64,000 nucleotides of DNA from Macrothele yani (lineage: Eukaryota; Arthropoda; Arachnida; Araneae; Macrothelidae): contig CM077023.1 of assembly GCA_039090855.1 (NCBI GenBank), positions 86,651,127 through 86,715,126 of the forward strand, in the 5' to 3' direction. The translations under genes were made by a program, and so were the position numbers. Under the pieces are notes generated by a model. It saw only the letters and a list, made by a program, of their open reading frames with translations, was not told the origin of the DNA and made no database searches. Positions within the stretch are counted from its first letter, which is position 1. Each line of letters starts with the position of its first letter. Positions 41,296 to 53,735 of this stretch are shown piece by piece.

Positions 41296-41716
41296 TTGTG
41301 TTCTTACATGATGTTCCTTTTTTCCATAATACCCTGCTCTGCTCATAACGTTGCCATACAGATTCATATCACCTTCTCTCTTCGCATTTCATGGTTTTTC
41401 ATGTTATAGTTCCTCCACGGTTGGTTTGCCATAAATGGAAATGGACGTACTTCATAAAACGAAACTTATTCAAAAAATTACATTCCTGTGCAGGGAAGGA
41501 TGTAACATTAAAAGAAATACTCTGAGAATTCACCTATAATAGTGTTCCATTTTCTTCGAAAACATACTTTGATTACGAAAAATACTTGTTTAAGAGGGTT
41601 TTCACGAAACGTTAAATTGAATATTTTCGAGATGCGCTTAACTTTATTTAAATGTACTCAGTATAATATTTTGTGAAAAAATAATAAAAATTTAACGCTG
41701 CGAAAGAAACATTCGG

Positions 41717-41890
41717 TTAACATTTTGGTAGAATTTTTAATCGCTAAACCAAAATGTAACTCAGAACAAGAATTTTTAATCGTTAAACCCAAATGTAACT
41801 CAGAACCAGAATTTTTAATGGTTAAACCCAAATGTAACTCAGAACAAGAATTTTAAATCGTTAAACCCAAATGTAACTCAGAACAAGATT
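41717..41890. repeat. 39-bp tandem repeat, four units
   Basis: The motif AAATGTAACTCAGAACAAG recurs with GTAAC at 41756, 41795, 41834 and 41873, an exact 39-bp period. Each unit also carries TTTTTAATCGTTAAACC. It lies about 1.5 kb downstream of the Dfd stop codon. Confidence 0.9.
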
Positions 41891-44257
41891 TTTTTAACAT
41901 GTTTGATTTTGGTATTATTTCAGCTTCAATAGATGTTTTAATATCATCGAAAAAGCAAAACATGAAAGCAGAAAGTTATTCTAATTGAATGTTTCATGCT
42001 GTCATTAACTGAGCAAATATAAAATTTGGCTGTCCATTTTTTTCTTTTTATTATGAGATTAGAATTCCATATAACATAAAACGCAATGATTGTAGTGCCC
42101 AGTGTGCTGGCGGTAAACAAGATGCGAATTTTGAACAGTACGGCTCTTTCTCCTCGGCTTAGCACCAATAACTATATTGATTCAGTACTTTTTTTTAAAT
42201 CTCGAATATTTAGGTCATGATCCTTCGCAAGAAATAAGTTTAAGAGGTTATGCAAACACGGTTTGTGTATGTGGCACCTGGTATTCAGTGGACTGTGTTA
42301 ATTATTCCATATTCATATGTACGCATATTCATACTTACCAGAGTTGTACAAAAATAAAATGTATATGCGTACGCAACCATTGAAACAGAAAATCTGCTGC
42401 AAATCAGCGAAGCGCGAACCACGATAACAATAGAATAAGATAATTTAAAGAACAATTAATAAAACGATAAATAATTTTTAGAACATTACAGATTCCAATG
42501 AGGACAAAATAAGTACATTACAATTGAATGTGCAGCAATGCGTGTGAAATGAACTTTTATGGCAAAATATCAAAATATTGGACAATGAACCTCACAAAAA
42601 CAAGAGACTAATTAAAAAGCGTTTTTATATCCAGAAAAACAGTTCTATCAATGAACCTTCAAAAACTATAAATAGCATTTCCAAAAAGTTAATTAAAAAA
42701 TAGTAGACTTATAAAATGCATAAAGAAGTGATTTTAATTTGCCAACTGTAAAAGGAACCTTGCCATAAAATTTTTATTCTTTCTGTGTAAATGAAACTTT
42801 TGATACAGTTCCTATGCATTGAAAAACAGGCCGTGATAAAATATAAAGGCCAGAAATATCTGTAAAAGCAAAAGAACTCAGGAGATGTCAAACATAATTG
42901 AAAATTCTTCGAGCTAAAATATAATTAAGTATATTAATCTGAGTAACGTCTTGAGTAACTGTTTTAATTGCCGTAAATAACATTTTTATGTATTTTTAAT
43001 CTACAAGCAAAAACTATCTGCAAAACCTGCTACTAATTTGGAAACTATCCGCGTACAACGTACGCGAGTACGTCTACATTCTGCGACTCTGCATAGTACT
43101 AAAACTAAATTTTAAAATACAACAGAGTTAACAAATTGATGTTCCTTTGAGGTACATGAGTAACGCATCCTCAAAAAGGGACAGAAGTATCAACTCAAAT
43201 ATGAAAAAGATTGCAGAAGGGGAGGAGAAGATATATCTTTATAACAATACTCGCTGGCTCGCAAATTGTGCTTCGTTGTTGCGAAAATCATTATAAGCAT
43301 GGTCTACTTTTGACTGGTACAGTGTGAGAATGTTATCCCGGTTTAAAACATGAAATAAATAAATAAAATGTATTAGTGTGGTTTACGAAAATGATATTCC
43401 TCCATCGATTATGAACATACCTTTGGTTTTCCAAACATTCAATTTTATCTTTTCACTTTTTTACTTTCAAAAATAGTTTAAAGTCGTTTCACATATCATT
43501 GTTAGTGTTAAGCTGCTGATACAAAAATTTACGGTGAGATCCTTCGTAAAAACTTTTCAATATTTGAGAACTGCGCATGATCATCAAGGGATTTCTGTAC
43601 ACTCTAACACAGTTTCATGATCCAATAATTTTTCTCATTTCCTCCGAATTTAGAAAAAAAGAGATAATGAGCATGCTTTTCAATGGGGATATATGAAATA
43701 AATTAACATAATCGTTATAATTTTTAAAATGCTATTTTCAGTAAAAAATGGTGATGAAGCTTGAGAAGAATTGTCCAGAGCACTTATATTCAAGGCCGTT
43801 TCTTTGTTTCAATTTTTTTCCTAATTTACCAGAATTTAATAAACACGCCCATGCTTTTGCCATCCTCTAACCACCAAAGCGAACATACACAGAGTAAAAA
43901 AATAATTTCCCTGGAATTTCGAAAATATGAGTTTCAGTTCTTAGTGGTCTGAAAAATCCCTTTGGAGATTTTGTTGAAAATTAATGGATGTGTATGTACT
44001 CTTTATTCAAAAGCTTAGGAATCGTCCCTTTCGAAATTTTTCTTACCGTCAAATATCAACAATAATAGGAGTAATACGTTTATAACGAAATTGTGCCGCT
44101 GAGGAGTTGCGTTTGGGAAAACCAATGCAAACTCATAAGCAGGAGGGAGAGGGAAGATAGGGCACATGACCTCCACTGGAAATAAAAAAGTATGCTACGG
44201 CATTAATTCTTGAGGAGACGTTCAAAGGTTTATCGATAACACTCATATTGATAGCCA
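41891..44257. other. Non-coding, no recognised feature
   Basis: AT-rich, with no transposon ends or coding motifs recognised. If Dfd is oriented as usual in a Hox cluster, this is the interval towards Hox3/zen. Confidence 0.4.
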
Positions 44258-45515
44258 CACTGTAAAATATAAGTGATGTGAATTCACAGATAATTTCTGA
44301 AAATAACGTACAGCAAAGTTGCCTGTACGCGTCCGTCTTTTAACGAAATTTCCGTTTTTAAAAGGGTCCGTTTTTTCTAACTTCCGTATTTTCACAGATT
44401 TTTCGTAGTAAGTACTTCCGTTTATTTCAGAAAAGTCCGTTTCAAGCTTTTCGATATTTAGACTAAAATTTCGCAAAATCGAATAAGCTCGTTTTTCGCC
44501 CTTACGCCACAGAACCCTTTCGAGGTCGCTTGGGTTACAAACCTGCGCGTCTTAACCACTGAGCCAGAATGCCTCCGGAATCGCACTCACGTTCAAGGTA
44601 AAACTTAACTGCGCGATGATGAATTTTTTCCCCCATTAATGCTAGGAATTTAATCATTTTATTTTCTGTTGGAGCTTTGTTTTAATACGTTTGTAATAAT
44701 TTTATTTTTTTCTATACGAGGCCTTATCACAAATTAAGAATTTTTCTTTATCGTGATTTTTCGAAGCAACGGAATGCTTTGGAACTTGAGACTACTTTTT
44801 TAACTGACAATAACTTTCAATTATCTTTAAGAGAAGGTGAAATGTACTGTTTTATAGTATTATTTCACAAAACTTCTAAATATACAATTTACTTTTGATA
44901 GCTATAATAGCTTTTGTATCAAGGATTCCACAGTCTGATACATAGACATCGTACAATCACCTGTACAATAATTTAAGTACCCGGTTTATTACGATAACAC
45001 AATATATAATAGCAGGTACACAAAATGGGGGAGAGGAGAAGAAATATCCTGTGCCAAAATGATCAAAATTCATGCTGTATGCTCTCCATAATATTCGATC
45101 TCGCTACAGAACTTCAAAATCAGATTCTTCGACAGACTATGGAAATTTAACATTTAATTAAACCTCAAGTATTTTCGCGAATCTCTCCTATTACCGGAAA
45201 GTTTTCATCATATGGATACGAATAAAGTGAGAACGGAGTTTTTCCGTTAATATAAGAAAGGAATTGTGGAAAGGTTTCTGAAGATTCAGAATTTTCCGTT
45301 AACGCATCTTAAAAACGGCAATTTACCGTCAGTATAAGAAAGGAATTGCGGAAAAGTTTCTCACATTCAGAATTTTCCTGAAGTACGAAAAATCCTTGAA
45401 ATTCAGGCTTTTTGTCGTCATTTCACGGAAAAGGTCGTGTCAGAAATATGCCTCATTAATTCATGAAAGGAATGACCGAAAGTGGGTCGTGAATTTCAGA
45501 AAATTTTATGCAGTG
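44258..45515. mobile_element. Repeated DNA element of unknown type, copy 1
   Basis: The left end CACTGTAAAA (44258) is mirrored in the second copy by TTTTACAGTG at its right end (54617-54626). The segment 44618-45515 matches 53727-54626 in the same orientation. The left subterminal TTTTCACAGATTTTTCGTA (about 44390) occurs inverted near 54500, so the element has long imperfect inverted ends. There is no coding region and no clear target duplication. A tRNA-like head (CTGGCTCAGTGGTTAAGAC on the - strand) lies inside at 44510-44575. Confidence 0.6.
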
Positions 45516-45667
45516 CAGTATTTCTGTTATATTTTTACGTGTACAGTAAGAACGTATTGACAACACGGAGGGTAGAGTGGAAATTTACAGGAATACTGAA
45601 ATTTCCGAATGCATATTGGCGCACAGTGTACATATGTGCACCGTATGAAAACGGCGCAGAATTGAAA

Positions 45668-45755
45668 TATATATATCACCACCCACAACCATTCTTGCTT
45701 CATTCACTGCTGAACAAGGACCTCCCCAAGTTTCTTGCAGAACTCTGTCTTGAAG
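45668..45755 (-). mobile_element. RTE LINE 3' end fragment
   Basis: ATATATATCACCACCCACAA, then ACTGCTGAACAAGGACCTCC and CCCAAGTTTCTTGCAGAACT, align to the tail and last 80 bp of the RTE copies. Confidence 0.75.
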
Positions 45756-45759
45756 GTAT

Positions 45760-46985
45760 CTTTTCCTTATTGTCGACAGATTGATTGATCACTGCGGCTT
45801 TGTAGCGAAAGTGACAGAAGTGACCAAAGGACGTAAAACTCAGAAGAAGAGAAAATGCTGGGAGAAATCTTATTTTTCAACATGCTATCCATCTTCATCT
45901 ACACATCTCTTTTACGTAGTCTCTGGGTATACTAGTATTCAGTCAAATTTATCTCTTGCATTTTTATGTTGGAGCCTGTAAACGTTTAGATAACAGTGAG
46001 GGTAGACTGCGAGTTCGCATATAGGTGTTTGTGTTTTCATTTATGATTTTTCTTGCTCCTTCTAAACACCAAACGATAGGCTCCCATAAGCTCAAAGTGC
46101 TCATGTTTTACGTAATTTGTTTATAAAGTTAAGGAACGTGAAATGCCGATACTAAGTTGTGAGATCGTTTCTTCATTTTGAGCAAACGTGTCTCTAGCTT
46201 TAATTAACTCAGGAAAAGAAATTTTTTTATCCGAATGAACATATTCGATTTTAAGACCAACATTTCTTTCCTCTTTTTGAAAAACTGTACTCTCCCGATT
46301 AAAAAAATAATTCCTGAAGTGTAAATTCCTAAACTTTAGAATTCAGTAAAGGAATATTATAAAATGAAGCAATTTTAGGTAGATTTTACCTTGTTGTGAT
46401 TTGTCTTCGGCGAAGTTTCTTTGAGGAAGGTATTATCTCAAAAGTTAATGACTGTTGGTGCTCTTCTTTCACGAAAGTGCCACTTTCTTCTTCGTGTCAA
46501 GAAATTCAAATAAAACTACTTATACACGGGTTGAAAAATTCTGTTTATCTATGCAGATCGAAATCTTCGGTACGGACATAAAGTAATACCGCAAATTAGG
46601 ATATAAATTCAAAGGCGAAGCAGCTGGAGAAATGGCAGGTGGTCAAAAGGGAAGGGTGTCAATGCTATTACACAGACATAACAAAATTCGTCCTGAAAGG
46701 CACTTGAAACAAAGGAAGAAAGAAAACGTAATGATGAATCTTCTTTTTTTTTTTCCTTGTTTTTTTTTTTTCCATAACGGCAGCAGGACGTCACGTAAAA
46801 ATAGATTTTGTGTTTACTGCAAAAGTTACTGTCACAATCAGAAAGATATGTGTTTAGATTTATTTAGATACACTCCATTTTTCACTTTTTACGCATATTG
46901 TCTGTATTCATCTATGGGAGCTACTGATCTACTAGTTAGCCACACTAGAGGTCAAGTAGTCAGTAGCGTGGTTCTTTGGTTATCA
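45760..46985. other. Non-coding, no recognised feature
   Basis: No supported gene. It contains T-rich runs near 46745-46775. Confidence 0.4.
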
Positions 46986-46989
46986 TTCT

Positions 46990-47120
46990 AGCTGGGCCGG
47001 CGCTCTCACCAGAGTCCGAACCCGGGATGAAGCATGGTTGGTGCTCCTGCCACCTTCTTGGAACCAGTGGCACCAGATCAGCAAATTAGGGACGGGCAAC
47101 TGCCCATAGCTTCAGATGGT
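46990..47120 (+). mobile_element. SINE family A, internally deleted
   Basis: GAGTCCGAACCCGGGATGAA (B-box region), TTGGAACCAGTGGCACCAG and AAATTAGGGACGGGCAACTG, then CCCATAGC. The A-box part and the middle are shortened. Confidence 0.7.
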
Positions 47121-47204
47121 CAAGATGTTTGCCAAAACCATCCCTGCAAAAATAATGTACTAGATATTTGGATTTGGAGAGTGACATCAGTACTAGATGA
47201 ATAG

Positions 47205-47374
47205 AATGGCCTTCTCTCACTCTCTTTCTCTCTTTCTTTCCCTCTCACTCTTTCTCTCTCTCTCTCTCTCTCCCTCTTGAATCGGTAAGGGAGAGAGAGA
47301 GAGAAAACTTCCGTACGTGCGACTTCCGTACAACTCAAATTTTGTACCATTTCGTGCGATTTCTGTATTTCCCT

Positions 47375-47415
<41 letters not shown>
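47205..47415. repeat. (CT)n/(GA)n microsatellites
   Basis: Two CT-rich runs (about 47213-47278 and 47379-47415) flank a repeated piece of the adjacent inverted repeat. Confidence 0.9.
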
Positions 47416-48790
47416 TTTAATTGGTGATGGCCGACTTCCGTACAACTCAAATTTTGTACCATTTCGTGTGATTTCCGTACATGTAGAGTAAAATTTTTTC
47501 AACAACGTGCGAGTTCCGTACAAGTTCATTTTTCAACAAAGTGCGAGTTCCGTACAAAGGATTAGAGGGAATTCGGCCCTTCATATATAAACGGTTGATT
47601 AATGAAATAGTTTTAATAACAAATAATTGACTAAATTGAAAAATAACTACAATTTTGAGATATTGCTCTAATTTTTTATGAAATCATTGTGGAATTTATT
47701 GCTTATTTTGAAGCAAATGACAAAAATTCAAAGATGTAATTGTATGAAAACAAGCGTGTGTACATGTGATGATGGTTTCCTGCATCATATTCACATGCTT
47801 TCCCTTCACACTTTATCCAGGATTAGGACTGGAAGCGTAATGCTGGCGTGTTTAAAAAGTAGCCGGGATTATCCCTTTGTCTTTTATTGATGCAATTTTT
47901 TCTTATACTTTTTGTTCCAAGCTTTTTAGACATTTTTTTTATTTTAAACTTTTTTTCTTCAATTTTTTTTTATAACTTTTCACTTTTTGAAGTTTTTATT
48001 CTCAACCCTTACTTATACTGAGCAACTACCCAAATTTTCCAACGAAGGCCAGAGCTTTTAAACATTTTCTTGTGGTCTCAGAATCACGAGATGACAACAA
48101 TCTTCTAAGATTCTGTTTATTCGTTTGTCGAGGTTGATGTATTTCTTAATGCGTGTTTTCTTCTCAAGCATGTGTCTTTTTCAAAAAAACATTATATCAT
48201 GTCTCTTTTTCAAAAAAACTTTATATTCTGCCACTTCTTTCGAACTTTTTACCAAACTCTTAATCTTAATTTTTGGGTGCGGCTTGTTTATTAATCGACT
48301 TAGTTTATGGTGCCAGCCTTCCACAACGTTATTGGTTCTATGGAGTTTTTTGTGACAGTTTCACATATCTATTGTAATAACAGAATTTTCCAACCATTGA
48401 CTTACAAAGTAATCGCAAAATCTTTGAAGTTTTTCATTTTCTGTGAGTTTTCCATAATACAGAGTCAACCATCATCAAAATCTTCTATTGGGAGATGCGT
48501 TAGTGCTGAGCACATTCGTAATTGCGTTCGTATATTTTCATCATCCTCGTGTTCCGTAGTTAAGTCAACTTCTTGAATATGCCTTCAGAGGCTTTGTGTA
48601 AATGGAAGTTGCACTCGCTTACTTAAGGGGATAAGGAAGTCACTATGGAGAGTAAGGTGGATTAAAAGAAAAAAATCTCTACGGAACTCGCACTAGGTTA
48701 TAAGCATTTTCAGTTACATGTACGGAAATCTCAAGAAATGGCACAAAATTTAAGGTGTACGGAAGTCGACCACAACCCTTGAATTGCGTT
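47311..48790 (-). mobile_element. MULE-like DNA transposon remnant
   Basis: A roughly 95-bp terminal repeat at 47430-47530 is inverted at 48680-48780. It reads CGACTTCCGTACAACTCAAA, then ATTTCCGTACATGTA, then GTGCGAGTTCCGTA. Part of the left repeat is duplicated at 47311-47375 between CT microsatellites. The interior holds a MULE-type transposase trace. The target duplication could not be resolved. Confidence 0.6.
48235..48430 (-). pseudogene. MULE-type transposase C-terminal remnant
   Basis: On the - strand one frame reads RFCDYFVSQWLENSV, a stop, then RTNNVVEGWHHKLSRLINKP and HPKIKIKSL. The TNN-VEGWH motif followed by HP is typical of the C-terminal end of MULE-type transposases. The rest is not recoverable by eye. 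Confidence 0.6.
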
Positions 48791-48794
48791 ATTT

Positions 48795-50828
48795 GTACTT
48801 TGAGCACGTTATTTGTACCTGGCCATTACATTAAGTCAACAATCCAAGAACATGGGCAATGCAGAACACGATGAATACGCATTTTTGCTGCAAATGAAAT
48901 CATCATGAACACTTCATTGCAATTTTTGCGGCATTCCGTGTGAGTTTAAATTCTTTGATTCACAAAGAATTATTTTCTCGAACAAGGAATATTTTCTACT
49001 ATTGAACACTGCAATTTTGAGCAATATATTTCAGCAGTACCTTTAGAAATCTAAGGACTCATAACATTTACTATGGTATTTTACAATAACTTTCACCGAA
49101 AGATTTTTGTCAATCTCTTTATGAACGAAATATGGAAACATGCCTCTTCTTTTCGTTGGATGTGGGAATGCATTGATTTAAATCCCCTTTTATTTTAATT
49201 TGACAGACATATGAGAGTATGTTTGCTTGGTTTTTTTTTTTTTTTTTTTTTTGTGGTTAAAAAAAACAAAGTAAACAAACAAAAACCGAAATGCTCTGTA
49301 CGAGCATATCTCGACAGATTGTAAAATGTCCTCACGCGTGTTCCTTTTCAGATTCGTGTGGCTTCATAACTCCAAAAATAAGGTAACAGTATGCCGTCTG
49401 GGCGCGTACTGTCAAATACACATAGAGACACGAAGTCCGTCACATTGCACAACTTATTCGCCTTAAGTACTTAAACCTTGTAAACTGTAATGACGACAAT
49501 GATCTTAGTCACGACTCACTACAAATACTTGGGTCTAAATACAGCATTAATATGGAAATTCAGCAATATCTTGGATAATCGATTTATCGGATGGCATAAA
49601 CGTTTCACAAAGGACAAAAAAAAAAAAAAAAGGAAATTTTTTCTTTGCAAAATTCATCGACTGTAATCTCCGTTGAATTCAACAGGTCTGTTAGGCCGGT
49701 GTAATCCAAAAAAAAAAAAACCTCAAAACAAATTATCGTTAGTAATTCCATACGCAGAATACCATCTAGATTAATGATATGTATGTATGTATCTTTTCTC
49801 ATTTAAATGATTTGGATATATTGAAGCTTATTTATGAGAAATAGTTCCGATTAGAAACGAAGGCACCGGGATTTTTCTCCCATTCGTTCGAAATCTGGAA
49901 TTTAAGCGCAAGATAATCCGTCAGAGATGCAAGTACTTGCGGAATTAATAGGAGGCGTTTTTTTATTACTGATTTTTGTTGAGAGCAGTTGCTAAATAAA
50001 AACGCAGCAAAAACTGCAGTCGATTGAACTTAAAGGGCATTACAACAGAACGATTCTTACTCTCCGTATGAATACTCTGTACTCGTTACCTATAGCTTCT
50101 CAAGACTGGTGCTTGAATTACTCGCTTAATTAGTGTTTCCTGAGAAGGTTCAGTTGAGTTAAGTGCAAATCATCGTTAAGTGTAACGAACCTTCTAATCA
50201 GCATTAGAAAATTTGTGGAATAACCTGTAAGATCACACACACTCTATAGTTAGGTGTTGTTGAATCTTTAAGCTGTTGGCGTCAACTCATCTATTCTTAG
50301 GCGAATCCCTAACAGGTACGTTGTTTTCTTTGAAATAGTAGCAGATTTTTGAGAATACAATGAATTTCATCTGCGTTCCAAATTATTCGTAAAGGCAAAC
50401 CATTCTGTGAAAGGCAGTCTATATAAAGAAGTTAGTTCATGTAAACCTGGATGGAAGGCTATGGGAAAGCAGTATAACGGAAAGCCGACAATGCAATTTG
50501 AGCGCTGTATTTCCAGCTTCATATGCAGCTGGATCTCTGCTTTAGCCAGAACAACGACACCTATGTTGTATAGAACATTAAATATATCAGACTCTTCTGA
50601 TACTTTTAACAGCTTACAGTACATTATCTCAATGTGAAATCTAACGAATGAAACATCCTTTCAGTTCGGAGTGAACAATTTAGCAGCCATTAAAGCTTAG
50701 CCAGTTCAATTGTCCTGGAAGATAATTTCTTTAGTAAAAGTAAATCAACTATTGCGGATTTTGCAATTACGAAATGAATTATTGTTGTTTCGGTATCAAC
50801 TATATGTAACCCTTAACGAAATTCAAGT
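48795..50828. other. Non-coding, no recognised feature
   Basis: Contains a T run (49230-49252) and A runs (49617-49632) that could be old retro-insertion tails, with no family recognised. Confidence 0.4.
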
Positions 50829-50836
50829 CATATACT

Positions 50837-51826
50837 CAGTGGCGTACCGGAAAAACTAGAGACCCCCGCAAAAATAATATTTGCGAGGCCCTTTTGCGAA
50901 AATCTATTAGCTTACAATTACTTAAATTTTTAAATTCTATATAAATAACTAGGCTTTATGGGCGTTTTAATAATTCAAATTCCTTGCAACCCACAGGCAT
51001 TTTTCGTTAAACCACAATGATTGTACCCTTTATTGCGTGTAACACAAATGTGCAAGTATATCTTTCAAGATAATTGAAGCGTGAAACTAAAATGTGCAAA
51101 AATTATCTTTCAGGACAACTGAACTGATTAAAATAATTGTCCTGGTTTTATACCAATCCAAAGTACTGCAACACACTTACGCCATTTTTTTATTATTTTA
51201 GGGAATTATACCATCCTCTTTGAAATACCTCACAATCACACACATAAAAAATATAATTGTGCCGTATGACAACTTTTAAAGACCTTTTCCGATTTATACG
51301 AAAATATAGAGCATATATAAGTCAATAAACAAGAAAGCAAACCTTCTTAAATTATTTACTTTTGAATATTAAAAAACACATTTAACATCCCGCCACAATA
51401 TTTTGTAAGTAGTAAAAGTCCCGCGAAGAATATCTTTTAGTTCATAATGTTCTGAAGGATGCGTAATTATGTACAAACGACTGTAACACATAATTTCTTA
51501 TTCTCATTAGTGTGCAAATTGCTACTGCTGTTAGAAAACGAGCCTCAATTCCTCTCGAGTAGCTGCTTTCTCGTCATTCATTCTTTTATAAACTAAAACC
51601 GCGAAAATGATTTCTTAATATTTCTCTTATTTATCGAAAAAAATTATTTTTAATACTTCATTCAAAGCTGCCGTCGAAATCCCCGGCTATTTCCTGCAGC
51701 AGCTTCATTATGAAATTTCCGCTAAAAAATTTGTAAAATCATTTTGCTGAGGTTAGAGGCCCTCTTAGCTGTGATCCCCCCTCCCCACGCAATGTGGGGG
51801 TTGCGGGGACTATCAGTACGCCCCTG
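50837..51826. mobile_element. Non-autonomous hAT-type element
   Basis: A 990-bp element flanked by an exact 8-bp duplication CATATACT (50829-50836 and 51827-51834). The termini are CAGTGGCGTAC and, reverse-complemented from the right, CAGGGGCGTAC, followed at both ends by short C/G-rich blocks with CCCCGCAA. It encodes no transposase. Confidence 0.9.
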
Positions 51827-51839
51827 CATATACTTTGAG

Positions 51840-52550
51840 AGCAGTAAAACCACGTCCGACAATGAATGACTTTCGCGCAATTGCTGAAAATCAACTTCGC
51901 TTGCACGGAGTTTCACAGCTCACATAGTTTTTATATAATTGGAGAAAAGTAAGCACATTTTAGTTTGTCAACCTAATGACAGATTGTGAAACAGTGGCAG
52001 AAAATAATTACAAACAAAGAATCCGGAATATTGTAATTGGGGGAATACGTAATGCTGAAATGTTCCTCAAATAGACGCATCCTCTCTTTTCCCTCCGTGT
52101 GTTTAAAATAGAAGGACCTCGACAAATCTCGTCGGTACTTAACGTCAACAGCGTTTTGTTGGGAAGCCCGTTTTCTATCTGAAGTCGTTCCTCCCAAGTT
52201 GACGTCTCACCTGCCCCATTGGGCCTCTCCATTTTGGAGTACTTTTTCTGGTACTCGTTTTCTTTCCTGACTTCCTATTTCCCTGTTCACTTACAAGTTA
52301 ACAAGGCTTTACAAGCCATGCACAGAAGCTACTACCAGGAGGAGAAGGTGAGAGATTTGCTATTAGGGAAGGTCAGGAAGAGAAGGTATTTGAAGACAAA
52401 CACCAGTTAGAAATTTGACCTATTTGGCACAAATGTACCAAAAACATTATGCGTTAACGAAAAGTTTTTTTTTTTTTGTTCACGAATAACATTCAATTCT
52501 AAATGAGGTATCTGTGACAGAAATTCGAAGAAAATGTACTTTATTCTGTT
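51840..52550. other. Non-coding, no recognised feature
   Basis: Open frames on both strands lack recognisable motifs. Confidence 0.4.
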
Positions 52551-52554
52551 TTTA

Positions 52555-53735
52555 TTGGGTTGGCCAAAAAGTTCGTCCGGTTTTTCAGTACGATGGCTCT
52601 AATATCGCTTAGTTGTCTTTAAGTTCATTGGAAACAATTTTGTTAGATTGTATTGTGACAGTTGTCATATCAGCGTGCATTTAAGAAGAAAACCTTATCA
52701 AAAATGGTAATTTTTGTGTAGCCATGTTAATGTTGGAAATGGAAGAAAACAAGCAACATTTTCGACATATGCTTTATTATTTCAAGAAAGGTAAAAACGC
52801 ACATAAAACACGAAAAATAGATTTGTGCAGTGCATGGAGAAGGTGCTGCGACTGATCGAACGTGTCAAAAGTGGTTTGCGAAGTTTCGTGCTGGAGATTT
52901 CTCGCTGGACGGTGGATGCCCGCGGTCGGGTAGACCAGTTGAAGTTGAGAGCGATCAAATCGAGATATTTACTGAGAACACTCAATGTTATACCTCGCGA
53001 TAGATAGCCGACATACTCAAAATATCAAAATCAGACGTTGAAATGCATTTGCACCAGCTTGGTTATGTTAATCGCTTTGTTGTTTGGGTTCCACATAAGT
53101 CAAGCGAAAGAAAACTTTCTTGACCGTATTTCCTCATGCGATTCTCTACTTAAACGTAACGAAAACGTTCCGTTTTTAAATCAAATTGAGACGTGCGATG
53201 AAAAGGGCATACTGTACAATAATGTGGAACGGAAGAGATTGTGGGCAAGCGAAATGAACCACCACCAACCACACCAAAGGCCGGTCTTCACCCACAGAAT
53301 GTGATGTTGTGTATTTGGTGGAATTGGAAGGGAGTCCTCTATAATGAGCTCCTTCCGGCAGAGCAAACGATTAATTCCACTAGTGCTCCCAATTAGACCA
53401 ACTGAAAGTAACACTCGACGAAGAGCGTCCGGCATTAGTCAACAGAAAACTCAAAATCTTCCATCAGGATAACGCAAGACCGCATGTTTCTTCGATGACC
53501 AGGCAAAAACTGTTACAGCTTGGCTGGGAAGTTCTGATTCATCCGCCGTATTCACCAGACATTGCCCCTTCGGATTTCCATTTATTTCGGTCTTTACAAA
53601 ATTATTTTAATGAGAAAAATTCAATTTCCTAAAAGACTGCCAAAGACACCTGGAACAGTTTTTTGCTCAAAAAGATAAAAAGCTTTGGGAAGATGGTATT
53701 ATGAAGTTGCCTGAAAGATGGCAGAAGGTAGATGA
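52555..53735 (+). mobile_element. mariner element, right end lost
   Basis: The left end TTGGGTTGGCCAAAAAGTTC follows TA (52553-52554), a typical mariner start. The expected mirror end is missing: coding similarity ends at about 53730, where the next repeat begins. The element is therefore truncated or overlaid. Confidence 0.88.
52735..53735 (+). pseudogene. mariner transposase, multiple frame breaks
   Basis: Recognisable in pieces: HLHQLGYVNRFVVWVPHK (about 53043), TCDEKGILYNN (53190, first catalytic Asp), HQDNARPHVSSMTRQKL (53462, second Asp) and LIHPPYSPDIAPSDFHLF (53535, third Asp), then LPERWQKVDDE near the end. Frameshifts and stops lie between the pieces. It differs from the mariner at 5307 and represents another subfamily. 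Confidence 0.9.

Noticed and set aside
41717..41890. CRISPR-like array
   Set aside because: Units are contiguous with no spacers, and the genome is eukaryotic.
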